DNA of 7,180 bases from Rudaea sp. (GTDB lineage Bacteria > Pseudomonadota > Gammaproteobacteria > Xanthomonadales > Rhodanobacteraceae), in assembly GCA_025934455.1 (NCBI GenBank), contig JAICYA010000093.1, forward strand, positions 1 through 7,180, written 5' to 3'. The position numbers were made by a program, and so were the translations under genes. The notes under the pieces were generated by a model, which made no database searches, was not told the DNA's origin, and saw nothing but the letters and a program-made list of their open reading frames with translations. Positions 1 to 5,634 of the stretch are shown piece by piece (within the stretch, counting starts at the first letter, position 1; every line of letters begins with the position of its first letter).

Positions 1-1395
1 GTGCTCCTGATCATGGGCATCAAGCGCATGTCTTCGCCGGTGACCGCGCGCAGCGGCATCCAGTGGGCCGGTGTCGGCGTGCTGGTCGCGGTGATCGCGA
101 CATTCTTCCATCACGGTGGCGAGCATCGCCTGCTGATCGAGAACGCCACGCTGATCTTCGTCGCCATTGCCATCAGCACCATCCTCGCCTGGTACAGCGG
201 CAAGCGCGTGGCAATGACCGCGATGCCGCAGATGGTCGCGCTGTACAACGGCATGGGCGGCGGTTCGGCCGCGGCGATCGGCGCCAGCGCTCTGCTCGGC
301 TTCGCGGCCATTGCCAACGCGCCGCGCTTCGTTCCGTCCATGCCGCAGGTGAATCACTCGCAGATGATTCTCGCCGTGATCGGCGCGCTGATCGGTTCGA
401 TCTCGTTCACCGGTTCCATGATCGCGTTCGCCAAGCTGCAAGGCTGGATGGACAAGACCTTCCGTTTCACTGGCCAGCAGGCGGTCAACGGCTTGTGCTT
501 CCTCGCCGCGGTCGTGCTCGGCGCGATGGTGGTGCTGCATCCGCAGACCCAGACCATCGTGCTGTTCTTCGCCGCCGCATTGCTGTTCGGGATTTTGATG
601 ACGTTGCCGATCGGCGGCGCTGACATGCCCGTCGTGATTTCGCTGTACAACGCGTTCACCGGTCTCGCCGTCGGCTTCGAGGGCTACGTGCAGGGCAACA
701 TCGCCTTGATCATCGCCGGTATCGTGGTTGGTGCGGCGGGCACGCTGCTGACCCGGCTCATGGCGAAAGCGATGAATCGCTCGATCAGCAATGTACTGTT
801 CTCGAATTTCGGTTCCGGCGGCGGCGCCGCGCAGGAAATTTCCGGCTCGCTCAAACCCATCGAGGCCGATGATGCGGCGTCCTTGTTGTACCTTGCCGAG
901 AAGATCATCATCGTGCCCGGCTATGGCATGGCTGTCGCGCAGGCACAACACAAAATCTGGGAATTGAGCCAGAACCTGATCAAGCGCGACAAGGACGTGA
1001 AGTTCGCCATCCATCCAGTCGCCGGGCGCATGCCCGGCCACATGAACGTGCTGCTCGCCGAGGCCGGCGTGCCCTACGATTTGATCGCGGACATGGACGA
1101 CATCAATCCGGAATTCCCGAACTGCGACGTCGCCATCGTCATCGGCGCGAACGACGTCGTAAATCCCGTCGCTAAGACCGACAAGTCATCGCCGATCTAC
1201 GGCATGCCAATTCTGGATGTCGCCAAGGCCAAGCAGATCATCGTGATCAAGCGCGGCAAGGGTACGGGTTTCGCCGGCATCGAGAACGCGCTGTTCTATC
1301 AGGACAACTGCCGCATGCTCTACGCCGATGGTCAGGCCGCGGCCAGCGGCCTGATCGCCGGATTGAAGGCGGTGGATGGGGGCGGGGGGCATTGA
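1..1395 (+). CDS. pntB: NAD(P) transhydrogenase subunit beta, 5'-truncated
   Basis: This is the beta subunit of the inner-membrane proton-translocating transhydrogenase, which couples proton entry to hydride transfer from NADH to NADP+ and so supplies NADPH. About eight hydrophobic segments lie between residues 20 and 255 (domain II). They carry the signature GGADMPVV near residues 205-212 and an Asn at 83, where E. coli PntB has the channel residue His91. The C-terminal NADP(H)-binding domain III runs from about 290 to 464, with GYGMAVAQAQ at 307-316, HPVAGRMPGH at 338-347, GANDVVNP at 382-389 and KRGKGTG at 417-423. Against E. coli PntB (462 aa) roughly 20 N-terminal residues are missing, so the GTG at base 1 is an internal codon and the true start is upstream, where pntA would be expected. 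The protein ends in an unusual DGGGGH tail encoded by a G-rich run. The family assignment is secure. Confidence 0.96.
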   Translation: MLLIMGIKRMSSPVTARSGIQWAGVGVLVAVIATFFHHGGEHRLLIENATLIFVAIAISTILAWYSGKRVAMTAMPQMVALYNGMGGGSAAAIGASALLGFAAIANAPRFVPSMPQVNHSQMILAVIGALIGSISFTGSMIAFAKLQGWMDKTFRFTGQQAVNGLCFLAAVVLGAMVVLHPQTQTIVLFFAAALLFGILMTLPIGGADMPVVISLYNAFTGLAVGFEGYVQGNIALIIAGIVVGAAGTLLTRLMAKAMNRSISNVLFSNFGSGGGAAQEISGSLKPIEADDAASLLYLAEKIIIVPGYGMAVAQAQHKIWELSQNLIKRDKDVKFAIHPVAGRMPGHMNVLLAEAGVPYDLIADMDDINPEFPNCDVAIVIGANDVVNPVAKTDKSSPIYGMPILDVAKAKQIIVIKRGKGTGFAGIENALFYQDNCRMLYADGQAAASGLIAGLKAVDGGGGH

Positions 1396-1424
1396 TTGCC
1401 ATACTACGCCACGCGTAGTACGAT
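1396..1424 (+). promoter_or_regulatory. higBA promoter
   Basis: A -35-like TTGCCA (1396-1401) and a -10-like TACGAT (1419-1424) are separated by exactly 17 bp, directly after the pntB stop codon. The predicted transcription start is about 1431, which is the first base of the higB GTG start codon. There is no Shine-Dalgarno sequence before that GTG, so a leaderless message is predicted. The boxes are seen; the promoter activity is inferred. Confidence 0.6.
1402..1420. promoter_or_regulatory. Palindromic operator, probably for HigA
   Basis: A perfect inverted repeat, TACTACGC-CAC-GCGTAGTA, has 8-bp arms and a 3-bp centre. It fills the whole spacer of the higBA promoter and its right arm includes the first two bases of the -10 box. 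Repressor bound here would block RNA polymerase. HigA-type antitoxins, alone or with toxin, usually repress their own operon by binding such a palindrome, so HigA is the likely ligand. No T-tract follows, so a terminator role for pntB is less likely. Confidence 0.65.
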
Positions 1425-1430
1425 TGGCGC

Positions 1431-1709
1431 GTGATCAAATCCTGGGCGAACAGCGCGACGCGGAAATTCGCCAACGAGGGCAAGTCGCGGTTTCGTGGCA
1501 TGGATGTCGAATCCGCAATGGAAATGCTGGCGGTACTCGACGCGGCTTCCGCTCTGGCCGATCTAAGCCCTTTGCAATCGGTCGGTCTGCACAAATTGAC
1601 CGGCAATCGCAAAGGACAGTGGGCGATGACGATCAGCGGCCCGTGGCGTCTGTGTTTTCGGTTTGCCGACGGCGACGCCTGGGATGTCGAGATCGTCGAT
1701 TATCATTGA
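1431..1709 (+). CDS. higB: HigB-type toxin (RelE/ParE superfamily), 92 aa
   Basis: This is the toxin of a type II toxin-antitoxin system. Family members are small ribosome-dependent mRNA interferases that cut mRNA in the A site. The length, 92 residues, equals that of Proteus vulgaris HigB, and it aligns almost without gaps. The start MIKSW, the central LHKLTGNRKGQW (53-64), SGPWRLCFRFADGD (69-82) and the terminal DYH (90-92) fit the family. From memory of the P. vulgaris active site, His54, Arg73, Asp90, Tyr91 and His92 are present, whereas Lys57 is Thr here; the LHKLTG form may be typical of a subfamily. The GTG start is chosen because family proteins begin M-I-K-S and no better upstream start exists. 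The stop overlaps the Shine-Dalgarno of higA, nine bases before its ATG. Toxin-first order is characteristic of higBA. Activity is inferred, not shown. Confidence 0.92.
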   Translation: MIKSWANSATRKFANEGKSRFRGMDVESAMEMLAVLDAASALADLSPLQSVGLHKLTGNRKGQWAMTISGPWRLCFRFADGDAWDVEIVDYH

Positions 1710-1711
1710 GG
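1708..1711 (+). promoter_or_regulatory. Ribosome binding site of higA overlapping the higB stop
   Basis: GAGG at 1708-1711 lies 7 nt before the higA ATG (1719) and shares bases with the TGA stop of higB (1707-1709). Ribosomes ending on higB would be delivered to higA, so the two are probably translationally coupled. Unlike higB, higA has a proper Shine-Dalgarno sequence, which could favour antitoxin over toxin synthesis. Confidence 0.7.
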
Positions 1712-1718
1712 TGCATCC

Positions 1719-2003
1719 ATGATCAGCGTTCATCCCGGCCGAATCCTGAAGCGCGAATTGATGGCGCGCAAGTTGTCCGCGAATCGTCTTGCGATTGCGC
1801 TGCGCCTGCCCTCCGGACGCATCACCGAAATCCTGAATGGCAAGCGCGGCATCTCTCCGGATACGGCGTTGCGGCTCGGTCGTTACTTCGGCAACAGTCC
1901 GCGCTTCTGGCTGAATTTGCAAACCGCATTCGATCTGGCGGAAGAAAGCCGCCGGGTTGGCGCGCGCATCACGGCGGAAGTCATTCCTGCCGAGGCAGCC
2001 TGA
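1719..2003 (+). CDS. higA: HigA-type antitoxin, XRE-family DNA-binding protein, 94 aa
   Basis: This is the antitoxin partner of HigB. It is expected to bind and neutralise the toxin and to repress the operon through its helix-turn-helix. The protein starts MISVHPGRILKREL, matching the HPGEILREEF opening of the VapI/HigA subfamily. The helix-turn-helix spans about residues 19-41 (SANRLAIAL, then SGRITEILNG). It continues with the family signature ISPDTALRLGRYFG (45-58) and FWLNLQTAFDL (63-73). Length is close to the usual 95-105 residues, and the C-terminal tail after 75 is short and charged. The gene has its own Shine-Dalgarno inside the higB stop. Its last 23 bp overlap the end of the convergent membrane-protein gene, so its 3' end has no room for a separate terminator. 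The likely operator is the palindrome at 1402-1420. Confidence 0.94.
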   Translation: MISVHPGRILKRELMARKLSANRLAIALRLPSGRITEILNGKRGISPDTALRLGRYFGNSPRFWLNLQTAFDLAEESRRVGARITAEVIPAEAA

Positions 2004-2430
2004 GTGTCCTCGAGTTTCGCGTCATCCACGCCGCTACCGCGCAGGCCAGCAACAGCCACACTAAATCCCAAGCGCCAAGATTTGCGCTCGCCGCCTGCAA
2101 CGCCAGCCCCCAATCCATCTTGAACAACGTGTTGCGCAGCGCGAATCCGAGTATCTGTGCCACGCGCACGGCGGCGAACAGGTATTGCGCGTAAACGAAG
2201 GCGATTAGCACGGCGGATGTCGCGCAAATCGCGCCGCGCGTACCGCGAAATCCCAGCCAACGAAAATACAATCCGATCGCGGCGGCGAGCAGAACGATGA
2301 GGAATTCCGCGCCGCGGGTTAGCCCTAGCGCGAGTAGACACCACAGTGCGCCGGCGGCGAGACCCGCGATCGCGCTGGTGGCGATGCAGGAAAATAATCC
2401 CGGTATCTTTCGGCGTTGTGCTGAATCCAT
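1981..2430 (-). CDS. Small four-helix membrane protein of unknown function, 149 aa
   Basis: I do not recognise a function. The product is very hydrophobic, with four likely membrane helices at about residues 12-34, 41-60, 66-90 and 120-137. There is a short basic N-terminus (QRRK at 5-8) and a basic C-terminal end (RNSRTLRLPRQE), both probably cytoplasmic. The third helix carries the aromatic stretch VYAQYLFAAVRVAQ. An in-frame stop lies 9 bp upstream of the ATG at 2430, so this is the only sensible start, although no good Shine-Dalgarno precedes it. It is the last gene of a minus-strand set, 32 bp after the GNAT gene, and is probably translated from that message. Its 3' end runs 23 bp into higA on the opposite strand. 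Lack of strong homology leaves a small chance that it is only a conserved open frame. Confidence 0.72.
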   Translation of the reverse strand: MDSAQRRKIPGLFSCIATSAIAGLAAGALWCLLALGLTRGAEFLIVLLAAAIGLYFRWLGFRGTRGAICATSAVLIAFVYAQYLFAAVRVAQILGFALRNTLFKMDWGLALQAASANLGAWDLVWLLLACAVAAWMTRNSRTLRLPRQE

Positions 2431-2462
2431 CCGTGGATGCTACGGCATGCGGCAGCTTCGTG

Positions 2463-3059
2463 TCAGCCGCGCGGCGTGTGCAACTGGAAATCCAGGTGCG
2501 TGCGCACGGTCGGCCATTCGCCGGCGATGATGCTGTACACGCAGGTGTCGCGCAGGTTGCCGTCGGCGCCGCGACGATGATTGCGCAGGATGCCGTCGAG
2601 CTTGGCGCCGAGGCGCTCGATCGCCGTGCGGCTGGCGCGGTTGAAGAAGTGCGTGCGGAACTCGACCGCGATGCAATCCAGTTCCTCGAACGCGTGCGCG
2701 AGCAGCAGGCGCTTGGCCTCGGTGTTGATGCCGGTACGCTGCGCGCTGGCCGCGTACCAGGTATGGCCGATTTCCACGCGCCGGTTTTCCGCATCGATGT
2801 TCATGTAGCCGGTCGCGCCGACCACGCGCCCGGTTGCGTTGGCGATGATGACAAACGGCACCATGCTGCCGGCGGTTTGCAGTGCGAGGCGGCGGTCGAT
2901 GTCCGCGCGCATCGCCTCCGGCGTCGGCACGAATGTGTACCACAGGTTCCACAACTCGCCGTCGCGCGCGGATTCGACCAGGCCATCGTGGTGGTCGTGG
3001 CGCAACGGCTCGAGGGTGACGCGTTCGCCGCGCAGGATAACGGGTGTGGGCCAGGTCAT
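2463..3059 (-). CDS. GNAT-family N-acetyltransferase, RimJ/RimL type, 198 aa
   Basis: This is predicted to move an acetyl group from acetyl-CoA to an amine, either a protein N-terminus or a small molecule; the substrate cannot be told from sequence. The start TPVILRGERVTLEPL is typical of the Acetyltransf_3 group. A beta strand PFVIIANATGRVVGATGYMN (68-87) is followed by the acetyl-CoA pyrophosphate loop QRTGIN (107-112) and helix TEAKRLLLAHAFE. Then comes FFNRASRTAIERLGAKLDG (138-156), with the conserved Asn140 and Ser143. Length fits the family (about 180-200). A purine-rich AGAGGGG ends 6 nt before the ATG and serves as ribosome binding site. The ABM-like gene ends only 13 bp upstream, so co-transcription is likely. 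A substrate linked to the MocR regulator's pathway is possible but unproved. Confidence 0.92.
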   Translation of the reverse strand: MTWPTPVILRGERVTLEPLRHDHHDGLVESARDGELWNLWYTFVPTPEAMRADIDRRLALQTAGSMVPFVIIANATGRVVGATGYMNIDAENRRVEIGHTWYAASAQRTGINTEAKRLLLAHAFEELDCIAVEFRTHFFNRASRTAIERLGAKLDGILRNHRRGADGNLRDTCVYSIIAGEWPTVRTHLDFQLHTPRG

Positions 3060-3072
3060 CTCGTACCCCTCT

Positions 3073-3408
3073 TCAGGTAAGCCGGTCTTTTTCGTTCGGC
3101 GTGAAATGCGCGATCGCGCCGTCGCCGTAGGATTTGATCACCTGCGCGATGACGATGTGATAGCCGCGATACCATTTTTGGTGTTCGCGCTTGGCCTGCA
3201 GATGTTGTGGGTGCTGCGAGAACGCGCGTAGGGCGTCCAGCGTTTCCCAGTAGTACTTCGCGTTGCGCAGGCGGCCATCCGGCGAGCGCCAGGACTCCAC
3301 GCCCAGATCGCCCGGTGTTGCGCGCGCGGCGGCGTCGATGATCGCGTTCAGTTCGTGGAAGCGCTCGTCGTAGTCGCCCGGCGCGAAGATGAAATCGACG
3401 CTGTACAT
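3073..3408 (-). CDS. ABM-like alpha-beta barrel (ferredoxin-like) protein, 111 aa
   Basis: This small soluble protein resembles the dimeric alpha-beta barrel superfamily that holds antibiotic-biosynthesis monooxygenases and related heme- or quinone-handling proteins. The pattern is a first strand MYSVDFIFAPG, a helix ERFHELNAIIDAAA (15-28), a strand ending GVESWRS (36-42), and KYYWETLDALRAFSQHPQH (51-69), which is the usual 'strand, then trp/phe helix, then H-x-x-H' region. It then shows AKREHQKWYRGYHIVIAQV (72-90). The start at 3408 is chosen because homology begins with this Met and CAGGA sits 5 nt upstream; longer frames run back into the opposite-strand mocR gene. It is the first gene of the minus-strand operon, 102 bp from the divergent mocR start, which makes it the prime candidate target of that regulator. 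The enzymatic role is not certain; many members have no known substrate. Confidence 0.82.
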   Translation of the reverse strand: MYSVDFIFAPGDYDERFHELNAIIDAAARATPGDLGVESWRSPDGRLRNAKYYWETLDALRAFSQHPQHLQAKREHQKWYRGYHIVIAQVIKSYGDGAIAHFTPNEKDRLT

Positions 3409-3510
3409 GCGGATCCTGCTCCGGCGTGGCCTGCCGGCTTGACGCGCCCAATCTAAACCTTCAGATTGGCTCCGGCGAGTGCCGGTTTTCGCCGGATTGA
3501 TGGGGCCACG
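3409..3510. promoter_or_regulatory. Divergent control region between the ABM-like gene and mocR
   Basis: This 102-bp gap must hold both promoters. It contains an inverted repeat CCAATCT (3448-3454) / AGATTGG (3463-3469) with an 8-bp AT-richer centre, in an otherwise GC-rich stretch. It also holds two copies of GCTCCGGCG (3418-3426 and 3469-3477), 51 bp apart and each followed by GCCGG. A TTGACG (3439-3444) could be a -35 box for mocR, but no good -10 box follows at 17 bp. MocR proteins commonly bind repeated sites in such gaps, so operator function is inferred from position and symmetry. Confidence 0.5.
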
Positions 3511-4965
3511 ATGTTCTTGCAACTCGACGACAAGGGACCGCGCTACCTGCAACTGGCGCGCGCGCTCAAGCAGGCAATCCTCGACGGGCGCTGTGCGCCG
3601 GGCACACGCCTGCCGGCCACGCGCACGCTCGCGCGCGAACTGGAAATCTCGCGCAATACCTCGCTCGCCGCCTACGCGCTGCTCACCGAGGAAGGTTTGA
3701 TCGAAGGACGTTCGGGTTCGGGCTGCTACGTCGCCGCCTTCGCTGCGTCGACGCGGCGACCCGTCGCGGCGTCGGCGCATGCGTCCACGCGCACGCCGGC
3801 GCTGTCGCGGCGCGGGCGCCGCATGCAGCAGGTTTACGACCGTGCGATTCCGGGGCGCCAGCATCGCGGCTTGCGCTACAACCTGCAGTACGGTTTGCCG
3901 ATGACGAATCCGCAGTTGGCCAGCGCGTGGCGGCGCGCGCTCAACCAGGCGGCGGCGCACGTGCAGGCGGATTATCCCGATCCGCAGGGCCTGCCCGAAT
4001 TGCGCGCGCAGATCTGCGAGTACCTCGCGCGGCGACGCGGCATCAACGCCTCAGCGGACGACGTGTTGATCGTCAACGGCACGCAGCAGGCATTCTCGCT
4101 GGCCGCTGACGTATTGCTCGACGTCGGCGAGAGCATGCTGCTCGAGGATCCGCACTACCAGGGCGCGCGTCAGGTGTTCGCGGCGCGCGGCGCCGTCATC
4201 CGCACCTGTCGCGTCGACGGCGACGGCCTGGTCACGAACGCACTGCCACGCGATAGCCGCACGCGCCTGGCGGTGGTCACGCCCTCGCACCAGTTTCCGA
4301 CCGGCGCGGTGCTGAGCTTGCCACGACGCATGCAACTGCTCGACTGGGCGCAGCGCCGCCGCTGCTGGCTGATCGAGGACGACTACGACGGCGAATTCCG
4401 CTATGGCACGCGCCCGCTGGCCGCGCTCAAGTCGCTCGACCGTACCGGCCGTGTGCTTTACGTCGGCAGTTTTTCCAAGGTGATCTTCCCGGCGCTGCGC
4501 CTGGGCTACATGGTGCTGCCGCCCGGATTGCGCGAAGCCTTCGTCGCGGCCAAGTGGCTGACCGACCGTGGCAGCACGGCGATCGAACAGTCCGCGCTGG
4601 CGCGCCTGATCGGCAGCGGCGCGTTCGAGCGCCATCTGCGCCGCGCCGCCAACACGCTGCGCACGCGTCGCAGCGCGCTGCTCGGCGCCTTGCAGCGGCA
4701 CGCAGGCGATGCGGTCGAGGTCGCCGATTCCAGCGCCGGCATGCACATCCTCGCCTGGCTGCCGCGCGCGAGCCATGCACAAGCGCAGTCGCTCGTCGAG
4801 CGTGCGCGTGCGCGCGGCGTCGGCATTTACCTCGTGGCGCCGTATTGCCAAAAGCCGTTGCGGCATCCGGGTTTGCTGCTCGGCTATGCCGACCTGCCGC
4901 CGGCGGACCTGCAGGCCGCGGTGCGGATCCTCGCCGAGTGCCTGTCGCAGATCAAGGAATCCTGA
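3511..4965 (+). CDS. MocR/PdxR-family transcriptional regulator (GntR wHTH + PLP aminotransferase-like domain), 484 aa
   Basis: This is a fusion regulator that binds DNA through an N-terminal GntR winged helix (about residues 10-75). It has SRNTSLAAYALLTEEGLIEG (47-66) as recognition and following helices, then GSGCYVA. After a basic, low-complexity linker (about 76-125) comes a fold-type I aminotransferase domain used as a sensor. Visible cofactor-site residues are NGTQQ (189-193), TPSHQFPTG (257-265), EDDYDGEFRY (289-298) and the PLP Schiff-base Lys323 in GSFSKVIFPALRLGY, so it should bind PLP. The ATG at 3511 is preferred over an in-frame TTG at 3466 because the wHTH starts just after it and the TTG overlaps the inverted repeat. 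GGGG five bases upstream is a weak ribosome site. Tandem stops TGA TAG end it. It is divergent from the ABM-GNAT-membrane operon, its likely target. There is no pdxST or taurine gene nearby, so the effector is unknown. Confidence 0.93.
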   Translation: MFLQLDDKGPRYLQLARALKQAILDGRCAPGTRLPATRTLARELEISRNTSLAAYALLTEEGLIEGRSGSGCYVAAFAASTRRPVAASAHASTRTPALSRRGRRMQQVYDRAIPGRQHRGLRYNLQYGLPMTNPQLASAWRRALNQAAAHVQADYPDPQGLPELRAQICEYLARRRGINASADDVLIVNGTQQAFSLAADVLLDVGESMLLEDPHYQGARQVFAARGAVIRTCRVDGDGLVTNALPRDSRTRLAVVTPSHQFPTGAVLSLPRRMQLLDWAQRRRCWLIEDDYDGEFRYGTRPLAALKSLDRTGRVLYVGSFSKVIFPALRLGYMVLPPGLREAFVAAKWLTDRGSTAIEQSALARLIGSGAFERHLRRAANTLRTRRSALLGALQRHAGDAVEVADSSAGMHILAWLPRASHAQAQSLVERARARGVGIYLVAPYCQKPLRHPGLLLGYADLPPADLQAAVRILAECLSQIKES

Positions 4966-5003
4966 TAGCGCGAGACGCGGTGGCGGCAATCCGCTGCGGT
5001 TCC

Positions 5004-5012
5004 TGCGATAAT
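5004..5012 (+). promoter_or_regulatory. Extended -10 promoter of sufT
   Basis: TGC-GATAAT is a near-consensus extended -10 element (TGn followed by a one-mismatch TATAAT), 26 bp before the sufT ATG. No convincing -35 box is seen 16-18 bp upstream, as is common for extended -10 promoters. The predicted leader is about 20 nt with a weak GGA (5030-5032) as ribosome site. It suggests sufT is transcribed on its own rather than only by readthrough from mocR. Confidence 0.5.
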
Positions 5013-5038
5013 GAGGACCAAAATCGTACGGATTTGCG

Positions 5039-5596
5039 ATGGGCGCCTACAGCCAGAGTTCCGAACCGATCGTTTTCGCGCGCGACTGCGCCGCGGTGAT
5101 GGTGCCGCAGGGCCAGGAAGTGACCCTGCCCGCCGGCCAGAACGGCTACATCACGCAGGCGCTCGGCGGCAGCTTCACCGTCTTCGTCGAGGGCAACCTG
5201 TTCCGCATCGCCGGCGCGGATGCCGACGCGATCGGCAAGGAACCGCCCGCGGCGATCGTGGTGGACGAGCAGTCCAGCGACGCCGATGTGGAAAAGCTGG
5301 TGTGGGAACAACTGCGCACCTGTTTCGATCCGGAAATTCCGGTCAACATCGTCGAGTTGGGCCTGGTCTATGCGTGCGACGTCGGGCATGGCGAGGACGG
5401 CAAGCGCAGGGTCGAAGTGAAACTGACATTGACCGCGCCGGGCTGCGGCATGGGCGACATCCTCGTCGACGACGTGCGCAGCAAGCTCATGGCGATTCCG
5501 ACCATCGCCGAGGCGGACGTGGAACTCACCTTCGAGCCGCCTTGGAACCATTCGATGATGTCGGATGCGGCGAAATTGGAAACGGGGATGCTCTAG
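5039..5596 (+). CDS. sufT: Fe-S cluster assembly/maturation factor SufT (DUF59/MIP18 domain), 185 aa
   Basis: SufT is an auxiliary factor for maturing Fe-S proteins and usually helps when demand for clusters is high. An N-terminal region of about 80 residues (VMVPQGQEVTLPAG, then QALGGSFTVFVEGNLFRIAG) is typical of the longer SufT form. The MIP18/DUF59 domain covers about 83-173: VWEQLRTCFDPEIPVNIVEL, then GLVY, the conserved cysteine loop TAPGCGMGDIL with Cys136, and the closing EPPWNHSMMS. The length of about 180 residues is normal. In many genomes sufT closes a sufBCDSU operon; here the neighbours are a MocR gene and a signalling gene, so it stands apart. Its start is supported by the upstream extended -10 element and by homology beginning near SSEPIVFARDC. 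A PaaD-type protein is less likely because of the N-terminal extension. Confidence 0.93.
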   Translation: MGAYSQSSEPIVFARDCAAVMVPQGQEVTLPAGQNGYITQALGGSFTVFVEGNLFRIAGADADAIGKEPPAAIVVDEQSSDADVEKLVWEQLRTCFDPEIPVNIVELGLVYACDVGHGEDGKRRVEVKLTLTAPGCGMGDILVDDVRSKLMAIPTIAEADVELTFEPPWNHSMMSDAAKLETGML

Positions 5597-5603
5597 ATTT
5601 CCA

Positions 5604-5625
5604 CCTCTCCCGCCAGCGGGAGAGG
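5604..5625. repeat. GC-rich palindrome of the CTCTCCCGC type between convergent genes
   Basis: CCTCTCCCGC (5604-5613) and GCGGGAGAGG (5616-5625) form a perfect 10-bp inverted repeat. Allowing a 4-nt loop gives a 9-bp stem of high stability. It lies in the 38 bp between the sufT stop and the stop of the opposite-strand gene. Palindromes of this CTCTCCCGC...GCGGGAGAG form recur between genes in many GC-rich proteobacteria (from memory). There is no T-run on either side, so it is not a textbook intrinsic terminator, but it could still block transcription or exonucleases in both directions. Confidence 0.75.
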
Positions 5626-5634
5626 GGGCAAGAG

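Noticed and set aside
1369..1390. G-quadruplex candidate at the end of pntB
   Set aside because: Only two runs of three or more G are present (five and six G), so a standard four-run three-tier quadruplex cannot form.
1701..1706. TATCAT as the -10 box of a separate higA promoter inside higB
   Set aside because: The match to TATAAT is good, but no -35 box lies 16-18 bp upstream and there is no TGn extension.
1376..2194. Long plus-strand open frame (272 codons) across the higBA region
   Set aside because: It overlaps higB and higA in another frame; its composition is arginine- and serine-rich like a GC-driven shadow, and the two overlapped genes match known families.
1883..2794. Minus-strand open frame of 303 codons
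   Set aside because: It is the shadow of the GNAT and membrane-protein genes in another frame: repetitive Arg/Ala/Ser composition and no domain seen.
3466..3510. TTG at 3466 as the mocR start
   Set aside because: It would overlap the inverted repeat and add 15 residues that do not belong to the winged helix; the ATG at 3511 fits the family.
3409..3960. N-terminal extension of the ABM-like protein to 295 residues
   Set aside because: The extension lies antisense to mocR, is Arg-rich, and ABM homology begins at the Met encoded at 3408, which has its own ribosome site.
4966..5003. Terminator after mocR
   Set aside because: Short GCGG/CCGC pairings are present, but the stems are only about 4 bp and no T-run follows.
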